Shown one piece after another: positions 17,198 through 25,930 of a DNA stretch of 64,000 nucleotides. The position numbers and the translations under genes are program-made. The notes under the pieces were generated by a model. It was given only the letters and a program-made list of their open reading frames with translations, ran no database searches and had not been told where the DNA came from. This stretch comes from Microbacteriaceae bacterium (GTDB lineage Bacteria > Actinomycetota > Actinomycetes > Actinomycetales > Microbacteriaceae). The stretch covers positions 1 to 64,000 of the forward strand of contig RDDZ01000131.1 in the NCBI GenBank assembly GCA_003852775.1, given 5' to 3'. The first letter of the stretch is position 1; each line of letters begins with the position of its first letter.

Positions 17198-17928
17198 TGA
17201 CCAACTCCCTGCGCATCGACTTCTGCGGCGAGAAGTACACGGCCACGCCCGGCCGCGACTTCGTCGTCGGACGCGAGGGCGACCTCGAGATCGACGACAA
17301 CCCGTACCTGCACCGCCGCTTCCTGCTGCTCACGGAGGAGCGCGGGCTGTGGTGGATCGCGAACGTCGGCACCCTGCTGTCGGCCACGATCACCGACGGC
17401 TCGGGCGGCGTGCAGGCGTGGCTCCCCCCGGGCGGCCGCATCCCCATCGTGTTCCCCACGGTGCAGGTGCTCTTCAGCGCGGGCTCCACGACCTACGACT
17501 TCACGATCGAGAACGACGAGGAGTACTTCTCGACCACCAACATCCACTCCGGCGCGTCCGGCACCACGACGATCGGGGTCGTGCCGCTCACGAGCTCGCA
17601 GCGCCTGCTCGTCGTCGCGCTCTCCGAGCACGTGCTGCGCCAGGACTCGCCCGGCCGGGGCGAGATCCCGAGCTCGGCCGAGGCCGCCGAGCGCCTCGGC
17701 TGGCCGCTCACGACCTTCAACCGCAAGCTCGACAACGTGTGCGAGAAGCTCGACAAGGTCGGCGTGCAGGGGCTCCGCGGAGGCCGCGGCAAGCTCGCCA
17801 CCAACCGTCGCGCGCGCCTCGTCGAGTACGCCGTCGCGAGCCGGCTCGTGAGCCGCGAGGACCTCGTCCTCCTCGACCGCAACGCCGCATCCGGGGGTCC
17901 CGTGGGCACGGAGGAGGATGGGGAGTAG
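17194..17928 (+). CDS. FHA-like protein with C-terminal helix-turn-helix
   Basis: 244 residues. The N-terminal half (residues 1-105) has an FHA-like beta pattern (DFVVGREGDLEIDDNPYLHR) that lacks the classic S-x-N-G, so phosphothreonine binding is uncertain. The C-terminal half (LTSSQRLLVVALSEHVLR, SAEAAERLGWPLTTFNRKLD, then VCEKLDKVGVQGLRGGRG) looks like a LuxR/sigma-4-type helix-turn-helix. The start ATGA overlaps the kinase stop. This makes it a good candidate for a phosphorylation-responsive regulator, perhaps of the GGGGA-N4-TCCCC sites, one of which overlaps its own stop codon. The DNA-binding role is inference. Confidence 0.6.
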   Translation: MMTNSLRIDFCGEKYTATPGRDFVVGREGDLEIDDNPYLHRRFLLLTEERGLWWIANVGTLLSATITDGSGGVQAWLPPGGRIPIVFPTVQVLFSAGSTTYDFTIENDEEYFSTTNIHSGASGTTTIGVVPLTSSQRLLVVALSEHVLRQDSPGRGEIPSSAEAAERLGWPLTTFNRKLDNVCEKLDKVGVQGLRGGRGKLATNRRARLVEYAVASRLVSREDLVLLDRNAASGGPVGTEEDGE

Positions 17929-17933
17929 TCCCC
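17920..17933. promoter_or_regulatory. Inverted repeat GGGGA-N4-TCCCC, site 2
   Basis: GGGGAGTAGTCCCC, overlapping the stop codon of the FHA-HTH gene. Its centre is 41.5 bases before the TAGCCT -10 box at 17968-17973, the same distance as site 1. It precedes the surface protein-MoxR-DUF58-transglutaminase-EssC operon. Confidence 0.65.
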
Positions 17934-18033
17934 GTTCACGGGACGAAATCGGGGACACCTCACGTGTTAGCCTGAACGCGCTTGTCCCCCGGTACAGGGG
18001 TCGACAAATCGGTAGCAGAGGGGGTCGCGCGGG

Positions 18034-21000
18034 GTGACGGCGAGGGAATGGTGGCGCGCGCGCCGGAAGACCGTCGCGACCGTCACCGCGATCTCCCTCG
18101 TCGCCGGGACGACCCTCACGGTCGCCGCACTGCACCCGGGCTTCCCGGTCACCGACGTCGAGCTCACCTCGCGTGACGTGTGGGTCACGAACGGGGAGCT
18201 GCTGCGGGGCGGACGCCTCAACAAGCAGATCGACGAGCTCAACGCCTCGGTCACCGCGTCGTCCCCCGACTTCGACGTCCTGCAGGACGGCGACGCGCTC
18301 TTCCTCATCGACCCCGACAACAACCGCCTTGAGTCGGTCGACCCCGCCTCGACGGCCGTCACGAGCTCCGTCGACCTGCCGCCCGCGGCCGAGGTCTCCT
18401 ACGGCGGCGACGTCATCGCTGTCGTCTCGCGCGGGCAGCTGTGGGCGCTCCCGGCGGTCGGCGACCTCCGCCTCGATGTCGTGTCGCAGCCGCCGCTGCT
18501 CGAGCTCGGCGACGGCGGCCACGCCGTCGTCACGCGCTCGGGCGAGATCGTCGCGATCTCCCCGGCGCAGCGGAAGCTGTTCCGCATCCCGACCCTCGCT
18601 GACGTGCCGACCGAGTCGGACTTCCCGCGCATCGGCGAGTTCCAGCTCGCCGCGATCGGCGACCGCGTCGTCGCGCTCGACACCTCCACCAACCAGCTCG
18701 TGCTCGACGACGGCACGGTGCGCGACCTCGGCGAGGAGCGCGCGCTGCGCCTGCAGCAGTCGGGCCCGGAGGCGGACGCCGCCGTGCTCGCCACCGGCGG
18801 CGGCCTGCTGCGCGTCGACCTCGGCTCGGGCTCCGTCGAGGTGATCGACGCCGACGTCCCGCGCGCCACGACCGACGTCGACGACATCGCCGCGCCCGTC
18901 AACCAGGCCGGCTGCGCCCACGGCGCGTGGGCCCACGCGCAGCGCTACGTCTTCGCGTGCGCGGGCTCCGACGCCGAGCTCTACGACATCGAGCAGCCGA
19001 CGCAGGGCGGCCGGCTCGAGTTCCGCGTCAACCGTACGGTCATCGCGCTCAACAACCTCACCAACGGCAACGTCTGGCTCCCCGCCGAGAACATGCGTCT
19101 CGTCGACAACTGGGAGGACGTCATCCCGCCCGAGCAGGAGGAGACCGAGGAGGAGGGCGACGACACCTCGGCGCTCCAGTCCTTCGAGGACACCCTCGCC
19201 GAGCGCACCGACCAGAACCGCCCGCCGACCGCGATCGACGACGAGTACGGCATCCGTCCGAACCGCACGACGATCCTCGCGGTGCTCGACAACGACTCCG
19301 ACCCCGACGGCGACGTGCTCGTCATCTCCGAGCACTCGGCGATCGCCGAGTCGACGGGTCGCCTCGACTACATCGACGGCGGTCGCGCGCTGCAGTTCAC
19401 GCCCGCCCCCGACTACACCGGCGGCGTCAACTTCACCTACACGGTCGACGACGGCCGCGGCGGCACCGCGACGGCGAACGTCGCCGTGCGCGTCGTGCCG
19501 GATGCCGTCAACGCCCCGCCGATCGAGCTGCGCACCTCCGCAACGAGCGTCGAGGCGAACCAGACGATCGCCTACAACGTGCTCGCGAACTGGCGCGACC
19601 CCGACGGCGACGACCTCTTCCTCCAGGGGGCCGCGCCGACCTCGGGCGACCTCGTCCGTTTCACGCCCGACGGCCTCATCACCTTCACGCACCAGACCTC
19701 GGAGCTGGGTGAGAAGGAGGTGCAGTTCCAGGTCACCGACGGCGGCGAGACCGTCACCGGCAAGCTCGTCGTCGACGTGAGGCCCGCGGGTGAGCTCAAG
19801 CCCGTCGGCACCCCGGACTTCGCGACCGCCTTCACGGGCGAGCAGGTCACGATCGAGCCGCTCGAGAACGACCTCTCGCCGTCGGGCGCCGTGCTCGCGC
19901 TCACGAGCGTCGACGACCCCGGCGAGGGCGCCTCGATGGCCTACGACGCGCAGAAGGGCCAGGTGCAGTTCTCGGCGGGCGCCCCCGGCATCTACTACTT
20001 CGAGTACTCGCTCGCGGCGGGCTCCGCGTCGAGCAAGGGCATCATCCGCGTCGACGTCAAGGACGTGCCCGCCGACGACCTGCCGCCCGTTGCCGTCAAG
20101 GACACGGCGTACCTGCGCAGCGACGAGCCCACGACTGTCTCGGTGCTGAGCAACGACGTGAGCCCCGTCGGCCGCATCCTCGCCGTGCAGTCGGTGTCGG
20201 TGCCCGCCGACGTGCAGGCGAAGGGCGTCGTCGTCGAGCTGCTCGAGTCGACCCTCGTGCGCGTGACCTCGCCGCAGACCCTCACCTCGCAGATCGGCTT
20301 CACCTACACGATCTCGGACGGCGTGCGCACCTCCACCGCGGGCGTCACGATCGTGCCCGTCCCGCCGCTCACCAAGCACCAGCCGCCCATCGCGCGCGAC
20401 GACGAGGTGACGGTGCGTGCGGGCGACATCGTGACGGTCGACGTGCTCGACAACGACGAGCACCCCGACGACTCGCGGATGTTCCTCGCCGACGACCTCG
20501 TCACCGAGCCGTCCGCCGGCCTCGCCTTCGTGAACGCCGACCGCGTGCGCTTCCAGGCGCCCGACGAGCCGGGCCAGTACACGGCGGCGTACCGCGTGCT
20601 CGACGCCTACGGGGAGAGCGCCGCGGCCACGGTGACCTTCACGGTGACGCCCGTCGACGAGGAGTCGAACCGCGAGCCGCGGCCCGAGCCGGTCGTCGCG
20701 CGCGTGCTCTCGGGCGGCAGCATCCGGATCGAGCTGCCCCTGCAGCGCATCGACCCCGACGGCGACTCGGTGCAGCTGCTCGGCACCCCGACGAACCCCA
20801 CGATGGGGTCGATCGAGGAGATGGGCGCCGACTACCTCGTCTACACGGCGTTCCCGGGTATGAGCGGCACCGACGCGTTCTCGTACCAGGTGTACGACGC
20901 GTTCGGGAAGACCGGCACCGCCGACATCCGCATCGCCGTCATCGCTCCACCCGAGTCGATGCAGAACCCGAGCGCGGTGCCCGACAGTGTCTCCGTGCGC

Positions 21001-23613
21001 CCGGGCAAGATCGCGCAGGTCGACCTGACGGCGAACGACTCCGACCCGCAGAGCTCGCGCATCTCGGTCGACGAGGAGCTCATCGAGGTGCCGGAGGGCA
21101 TCGAGGCGGAGGTCGTCGACGGCCGCTTCCTCGTGCTCAAGGCCCCCGACGAGGAGACCACCTTCGCGATCCGCTACCGGCTCACGAACGCGCTCGGCGG
21201 CTCGAGCCAGAGCTACGCGATGGTGCAGGTCACACCCGACGCGCCCCTCATGCCGCCCATCGCGACCGACCTCGCGATCGCGATGAAGGAGATCGCCGGC
21301 AAGACGAGCGTGACGGTCGACATCTTCGACGGGTCCGCCTACAACCCCTCGGGGCGCAACGCCGACCTCGTCGTGAGCCTCGAGGGCCCCAACGCCGACT
21401 CCGCCGAGCTCGTGACCGAGCGCCACGGCAAGATCACCGTCATGCCGGGGGAGAAGCGCCAGGCGATCGCCTACCGCGTGACCGACCCCGACACCGAGCT
21501 CACCGCGACCGCGTTCCTTCTCGTGCCGGCGGCGGTCGACGAGAGCTTCGACGACCCGCCCTACCTCGACCCCAACCTCCCGACGCAGTACGTGCCCATG
21601 AACGAGGCGCGCGAGTGGAAGCTCGCCGACCTCATCAAGGTGCCGTCGGGCCGCAAGGTGTGGATCCCGGAGGCGTCGAGCGTCTCGTCGCTCATGAGCG
21701 ACGGCACGAAGAACTACGTCGACGAGACGACGATCCGCTACCAGGGCGCGCTCGACTACCGCGGCCCCGCGTCGATCACCTTCACCGTGACCGACGGCGC
21801 CTCGAAGGACGACCCCAAGGGCAACACCGCGACGCTCACGATGCCGATCGTCGTGGGCGACCCGGAGTTCCGCGACACCCCGCCGACGTTCACGACCCCG
21901 AACGTGCAGCTCGAGATGGGCGAGCAGGTCGTGGTCGACCTGCGCGCGGCGACCGGCCACCCGAACCCGCAGATCCTGCAGCAGGTGACCTACTCCGACC
22001 TCACGGGGCTGGGCGGGCGCATCGACGGACGCCTGGGCGGCTCCGAGCTGACGCTCACGACCCCGCGCAACACACCGAAGGGCACGACGTTCGACGTCGG
22101 CGTGACCCTGCGCTGGGACAAGTTCACGGTGCAGGGCACGGTGCACGTGACCGTCGTCGGCTCGACGCGGCCGCCCGCCCTCGCGGTCGACGACGCGTAC
22201 GAGACGCAGCGCGGCGACGGCACGGTCGTCGCGAGCCCGCTCGTCAACGACTTCAACCCCTACGCGGCCACGGGGGAGCCCCTCACGATCGTCGCCGCCG
22301 AGGTGCAGAACACGGGCGAGCCGGCGGGCGTGACGTTCACGGGCGAGCAGGTGCGCATCACGCCGAACCCGAGCCTCAAGTCGGGCACGATCAACGTCGT
22401 CTACACGATCGAGGACGCCACCCAGGATCCGGACCGCCGCGTCAACGGCCTCATCACGCTCGTCGTGAGCGACGTGCCCGACCAGGTGCAGAAGCCGACG
22501 GTCCCGTCGCAGGGCGACGAGGGCACCGTCACGATCGGCTTCCAGCCGCCCGCCGCGAACGGCAAGGAGATCACGTCCTACGAGGTGCGATCCGACCCCT
22601 CGGTCAGCACGCCCTCGGGCTGCGCCCCGCCGTCGTGCACCATCACGGGGCTGAGCAACGGCACGAGCTACCGCTTCTCGGTGCGCGCGATCAACGTCCA
22701 CGGCCCCGGCGCGTGGTCGACGTGGTCGGATGCGGTGATCCCGTACGGCACGCCGCAGCAGCCGGCCCCCGTCATCACGGTCGTCGACCAGTACGCGCCC
22801 AACGCCGTCATCCGCGCCACCTGGACCGAGGTGAACGCGAACGGCGGCTCGGTCACCTACCGCTGGCGCCTCGACGGCGGCTCGTGGAGCACGGCGTCGA
22901 CGAGCCGCGCGACGGGCGACCTGACGGTGCAGGGCGGCGCGCACACGATCGAGGTCGTCGCGACGAACTCCGGTGGCAAGCAGAGCCCCACGGGCTCCGT
23001 CTCCTCGCCGAGCATCCAGACCCAGACCGCGCCGACCGCGCCGAGCGTCTCGGCGGCCAACGTGCTCGACGGCACCGCGCCGGGCTCGATCCGCTGGACC
23101 TGGAGCGGCGGCGCGGCCTCCACGGGCGGCATGTCGAACATCACCTACCAGGTGAGCGTCGACGGCGGCAGCTGGATCAACAAGGGCACGGCGACCAACC
23201 ACACGGCCAGCAGCCTCGGCGCCGGTTCGCACAGCATCCGCGTGCGCGCCGTCAACAAGGCGGGTGCCGGCGCCATCGGCAACGGCGGAGCGGGCACCAT
23301 CTCCAACCCGCCGCCCCCGGCCCCGAGCGTCGAGATCATCGGCAAGGGTGCGTACGAGACCTGCGAAGGCGGCGGCACCTGCCGACGCGCGCTCGTGCGG
23401 TTCACGAACGTGCCGTCGGGCACCTACTCGCTCGCGATCTCGAGCGGCGGCTGGACCTCGCCGTGGCCGAGCAGCGCCCACATCAGCGGCAACGGCACGG
23501 CGGAGTCGGGCGGCTACCTCGGCACCCGCAGCAGCCCGGTCTGCGTCGTCATCACCGGCCCCCAGAACTTCACGCCGTGCGTGGAGGCCGCGACATGGAA
23601 CAGCTGGAACTAG
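18034..23613 (+). CDS. Giant Ig-like/FN3 exported protein
   Basis: 1859 residues. One N-terminal membrane helix (VATVTAISLVAGTTLTVAAL, about residues 12-35) anchors or exports it. Residues 40-340 carry a propeller-like region (DALFLIDPDNNRLESVDP, VAVVSRGQLWALP). From about 395 to 1480 run nine or so bacterial Ig/cadherin-like modules, each opened by motifs such as DNDSDPDGDVL or NDVSPVGRIL. From about 1482 fibronectin type III modules follow (SYEVRSDPSVSTPSG, TYRWRLDGGSW), ending in a Cys-containing domain with no LPXTG signal. A GTG start with GAGGG upstream. It leads the operon with MoxR, DUF58 and the EssC ATPase, so it is probably a cell-envelope scaffold or extracellular fibre of this machine. 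Confidence 0.8.
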   Translation: MTAREWWRARRKTVATVTAISLVAGTTLTVAALHPGFPVTDVELTSRDVWVTNGELLRGGRLNKQIDELNASVTASSPDFDVLQDGDALFLIDPDNNRLESVDPASTAVTSSVDLPPAAEVSYGGDVIAVVSRGQLWALPAVGDLRLDVVSQPPLLELGDGGHAVVTRSGEIVAISPAQRKLFRIPTLADVPTESDFPRIGEFQLAAIGDRVVALDTSTNQLVLDDGTVRDLGEERALRLQQSGPEADAAVLATGGGLLRVDLGSGSVEVIDADVPRATTDVDDIAAPVNQAGCAHGAWAHAQRYVFACAGSDAELYDIEQPTQGGRLEFRVNRTVIALNNLTNGNVWLPAENMRLVDNWEDVIPPEQEETEEEGDDTSALQSFEDTLAERTDQNRPPTAIDDEYGIRPNRTTILAVLDNDSDPDGDVLVISEHSAIAESTGRLDYIDGGRALQFTPAPDYTGGVNFTYTVDDGRGGTATANVAVRVVPDAVNAPPIELRTSATSVEANQTIAYNVLANWRDPDGDDLFLQGAAPTSGDLVRFTPDGLITFTHQTSELGEKEVQFQVTDGGETVTGKLVVDVRPAGELKPVGTPDFATAFTGEQVTIEPLENDLSPSGAVLALTSVDDPGEGASMAYDAQKGQVQFSAGAPGIYYFEYSLAAGSASSKGIIRVDVKDVPADDLPPVAVKDTAYLRSDEPTTVSVLSNDVSPVGRILAVQSVSVPADVQAKGVVVELLESTLVRVTSPQTLTSQIGFTYTISDGVRTSTAGVTIVPVPPLTKHQPPIARDDEVTVRAGDIVTVDVLDNDEHPDDSRMFLADDLVTEPSAGLAFVNADRVRFQAPDEPGQYTAAYRVLDAYGESAAATVTFTVTPVDEESNREPRPEPVVARVLSGGSIRIELPLQRIDPDGDSVQLLGTPTNPTMGSIEEMGADYLVYTAFPGMSGTDAFSYQVYDAFGKTGTADIRIAVIAPPESMQNPSAVPDSVSVRPGKIAQVDLTANDSDPQSSRISVDEELIEVPEGIEAEVVDGRFLVLKAPDEETTFAIRYRLTNALGGSSQSYAMVQVTPDAPLMPPIATDLAIAMKEIAGKTSVTVDIFDGSAYNPSGRNADLVVSLEGPNADSAELVTERHGKITVMPGEKRQAIAYRVTDPDTELTATAFLLVPAAVDESFDDPPYLDPNLPTQYVPMNEAREWKLADLIKVPSGRKVWIPEASSVSSLMSDGTKNYVDETTIRYQGALDYRGPASITFTVTDGASKDDPKGNTATLTMPIVVGDPEFRDTPPTFTTPNVQLEMGEQVVVDLRAATGHPNPQILQQVTYSDLTGLGGRIDGRLGGSELTLTTPRNTPKGTTFDVGVTLRWDKFTVQGTVHVTVVGSTRPPALAVDDAYETQRGDGTVVASPLVNDFNPYAATGEPLTIVAAEVQNTGEPAGVTFTGEQVRITPNPSLKSGTINVVYTIEDATQDPDRRVNGLITLVVSDVPDQVQKPTVPSQGDEGTVTIGFQPPAANGKEITSYEVRSDPSVSTPSGCAPPSCTITGLSNGTSYRFSVRAINVHGPGAWSTWSDAVIPYGTPQQPAPVITVVDQYAPNAVIRATWTEVNANGGSVTYRWRLDGGSWSTASTSRATGDLTVQGGAHTIEVVATNSGGKQSPTGSVSSPSIQTQTAPTAPSVSAANVLDGTAPGSIRWTWSGGAASTGGMSNITYQVSVDGGSWINKGTATNHTASSLGAGSHSIRVRAVNKAGAGAIGNGGAGTISNPPPPAPSVEIIGKGAYETCEGGGTCRRALVRFTNVPSGTYSLAISSGGWTSPWPSSAHISGNGTAESGGYLGTRSSPVCVVITGPQNFTPCVEAATWNSWN

Positions 23614-23654
23614 CCCGCACCTGAAGAACCCCCGTCCGAAAGGCCTCACACCAC

Positions 23655-24623
23655 ATGCCCGTCACCCAGGAGCAGGCGACCTGGTTCGCCGACGCGTTCC
23701 AGAAGCTCGTCGCGAACGTCGACAAGGCGATCGTCGGCAAGGATCACGTCATCAAGCTCGTGCTCACGGCGCTCATCTCCGACGGCCACGTGCTGCTCGA
23801 GGACTACCCGGGCACGGGTAAGACGGTGCTCGCGAAGTCGCTCGCGAACACGCTCGACGGCACGACGAGCCGCATCCAGTTCACGCCCGACCTGCTGCCC
23901 TCGGACGTGACGGGCGTGCAGATCTACGACCAGGGCAAGGGCCGCTTCCAGTTCCACCCGGGCCCGATCTTCGCCTCGATCGTGCTCGCGGACGAGATCA
24001 ACCGCGCCTCGCCGAAGACCCAGTCGGCCCTGCTCGAGGTCATGGAGGAGGGCGTCGTGACGATCGACGGCGAAGGCCACTCCGTCGGCGCCCCGTTCCT
24101 CGTGATCGCGACCCAGAACCCGGTCGAGCAGGCCGGCACCTACAAGCTCCCGGAGGCGCAGCTCGACCGCTTCCTCATCAAGACGAGCCTCGGCTACCCG
24201 GACGCGAAGACGGCCGTCGGCCTGCTCATGGACTCCGCCACGCGCGCCCGCGCCTCGCTCGTGTCGCCCATCATCAAGCCCGAGTCGATCGTCGCGATGT
24301 CGGCGCTCGCGGCCGAGGTGCACACCGACGAGGCCGTCATGCAGTACCTCGCCGACATCGTGGACGCGACGCGCAAGCACCGCGACGTGCTGCTCGGCGT
24401 GAGCATGCGCGGCGCGATGGCCCTCGCCCGTGCGGTCAAGACGTGGGCGATCTCGCACGGCCGCACCTACGTGACGCCCGACGACATCCGCGACCTCGCC
24501 GTGCCGGTGCTCGCGCACCGCCTCGTGATCGACCCCGAGTCGGACTTCGCGGGCGTCAAGGCGGAGGACGTCGTCGAGCGCATCCTCGTCGACATCGAGC
24601 CGCCCGCCTACCGCGCGGCCTGA
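23655..24623 (+). CDS. MoxR-family AAA+ ATPase
   Basis: A 322-residue MoxR ATPase with Walker A EDYPGTGKT, Walker B ADEINRASPKTQSALLEVME and the sensor region IATQNPVEQAGTYKLPEAQLDR. MoxR proteins are chaperone-like and work with DUF58/vWA partners encoded next door, as here. RBS GAAAGG. It lies in the operon leading to the secretion ATPase, suggesting a role in assembling or activating the envelope complex. A paralogue with its own DUF58 gene lies at 62160. Confidence 0.92.
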   Translation: MPVTQEQATWFADAFQKLVANVDKAIVGKDHVIKLVLTALISDGHVLLEDYPGTGKTVLAKSLANTLDGTTSRIQFTPDLLPSDVTGVQIYDQGKGRFQFHPGPIFASIVLADEINRASPKTQSALLEVMEEGVVTIDGEGHSVGAPFLVIATQNPVEQAGTYKLPEAQLDRFLIKTSLGYPDAKTAVGLLMDSATRARASLVSPIIKPESIVAMSALAAEVHTDEAVMQYLADIVDATRKHRDVLLGVSMRGAMALARAVKTWAISHGRTYVTPDDIRDLAVPVLAHRLVIDPESDFAGVKAEDVVERILVDIEPPAYRAA

Positions 24624-24643
24624 TCGCGGCGAACCCCCTGCGC

Positions 24644-25930
24644 ATGACCGCCGCCCGACTCGACGACGCCGCCGCACTCCTGCGGCCGGCGCGCTCGCGC
24701 CTGCGCCGTCTCGCGACCGGTGTCGCGAACGTCGTCACGCCCATCGCGCGCGCCGTCTGGCGGGTCGCGCGCCCCGTGCTGCGCGTCGTCACAGTTTCGG
24801 GCTGGATCGTGCTCGGCCTCGCCGCGCTCTCGCTGCTGCTCGCGGCAGTCTTCGGCTGGCAGGAGTTCACCTTCCTCGGGTGGGTGCTGCTCGCGGCGCT
24901 CGTGGTGTCGGCCGCGTTCCTCGTCGGGCGCTCGAGCTACGGCGTGCTCATCGAGCTCAACCCCCGCCGCGTCGTCGTGGGCGACCGCGCGATGGGACGC
25001 ATGGTCGTGACCAACACGGGGCCGCGCAAGCTCCCGCCGACCCGGATGGAGCTGCCCGTCGGCAGGGGCGTGGCCGAATTCCAGCTGCCCTCGATGGCGC
25101 CCAAGCAGGAGCAGGAGGAGCTCTTCCAGGTGCCGACGAACCGCCGCGCGGTCATCGTCGCGGGCCCCGCGGAGTCGATCCGCGGCGACCAGCTCGGCCT
25201 GCTCCGCCGCGCCGTGAAGTGGGCCGACCCCGTGGAGCTGTTCGTGCATCCGAAGACGGTGCGGCTCGCCTCAAGCGCCGCGGGCCTCGTGCGCGACCTC
25301 GAGGGTCAGGTGTCGCAGAAGATCACCAACAACGACCTGGCCTTCCACGCCCTCCGTCCCTACGTGCCGGGCGACGACCGCCGCTACGTGCACTGGCGCA
25401 CCTCGGCGCGCATCGGCCAGCTCATGGTGCGTCAGTTCCAGGAGACCCGCCGCTCGCAGATCATCGTCGTGCTGCCCACGAGCGCCCGGTTCTACGCGAG
25501 CGAGGAGGAGTTCGAGCTCGCCGTCTCGTGCGCCGCGTCGATCGCGGGCCAGATCATCCGCGACGGCACCCAGCTCGACGTCGTGAGCGAGCGGGGGCTC
25601 TGGCGCACGCGCACGGTCGTGTCGATGCTCGACTCGTCGTGCCGCCTCGAGTTCGGGCACACGGGCGGGTTCGCCAACCTGCGCGAGCTCGTGCGCGAGC
25701 GCACGAAGCGGCTGGCCGCCCCGAGCGTCGTCGTGACGGTCGGCGGATCGCAGCTCGGCCCCGGCGACATCCGCTCGGTGCACACCGTCTTCGGCGCGGA
25801 CACGAACCACATCGGCGTCACGGTCGAGGCGGGAGCGCAGCCGCGCCTCGGTTCGGTCGGCGGCATGCTCATGCTCACCGTGGGGCGTCTCGAGGACCTG
25901 CCCGCTCTGTTCCGGGGGCTCGCCTCGTGA
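24644..25930 (+). CDS. DUF58 membrane protein
   Basis: 428 residues. Two membrane helices near residues 48-90 (SGWIVLGLAALSLLLAAVF, VLLAALVVSAAFLV), then a beta domain, and the DUF58 signature LRPYVPGDDRRYVHWRTSA at about 240, followed by a vWA-like fold (QIIVVLPTSARF). The family is the usual partner of MoxR. ATG at 24644 was chosen; the open frame extends upstream but overlaps MoxR without homology. Its stop overlaps the next start (GTGA). Confidence 0.88.
   Translation: MTAARLDDAAALLRPARSRLRRLATGVANVVTPIARAVWRVARPVLRVVTVSGWIVLGLAALSLLLAAVFGWQEFTFLGWVLLAALVVSAAFLVGRSSYGVLIELNPRRVVVGDRAMGRMVVTNTGPRKLPPTRMELPVGRGVAEFQLPSMAPKQEQEELFQVPTNRRAVIVAGPAESIRGDQLGLLRRAVKWADPVELFVHPKTVRLASSAAGLVRDLEGQVSQKITNNDLAFHALRPYVPGDDRRYVHWRTSARIGQLMVRQFQETRRSQIIVVLPTSARFYASEEEFELAVSCAASIAGQIIRDGTQLDVVSERGLWRTRTVVSMLDSSCRLEFGHTGGFANLRELVRERTKRLAAPSVVVTVGGSQLGPGDIRSVHTVFGADTNHIGVTVEAGAQPRLGSVGGMLMLTVGRLEDLPALFRGLAS

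Noticed and set aside
17179..23649. Minus-strand open frame of 2156 codons opposite the giant Ig/FN3 gene
   Set aside because: Its translation is low-complexity Arg/Asp/Val/Gly with no family motif, the usual antisense shadow of a GC-rich gene; the plus strand shows clear Ig and FN3 modules.
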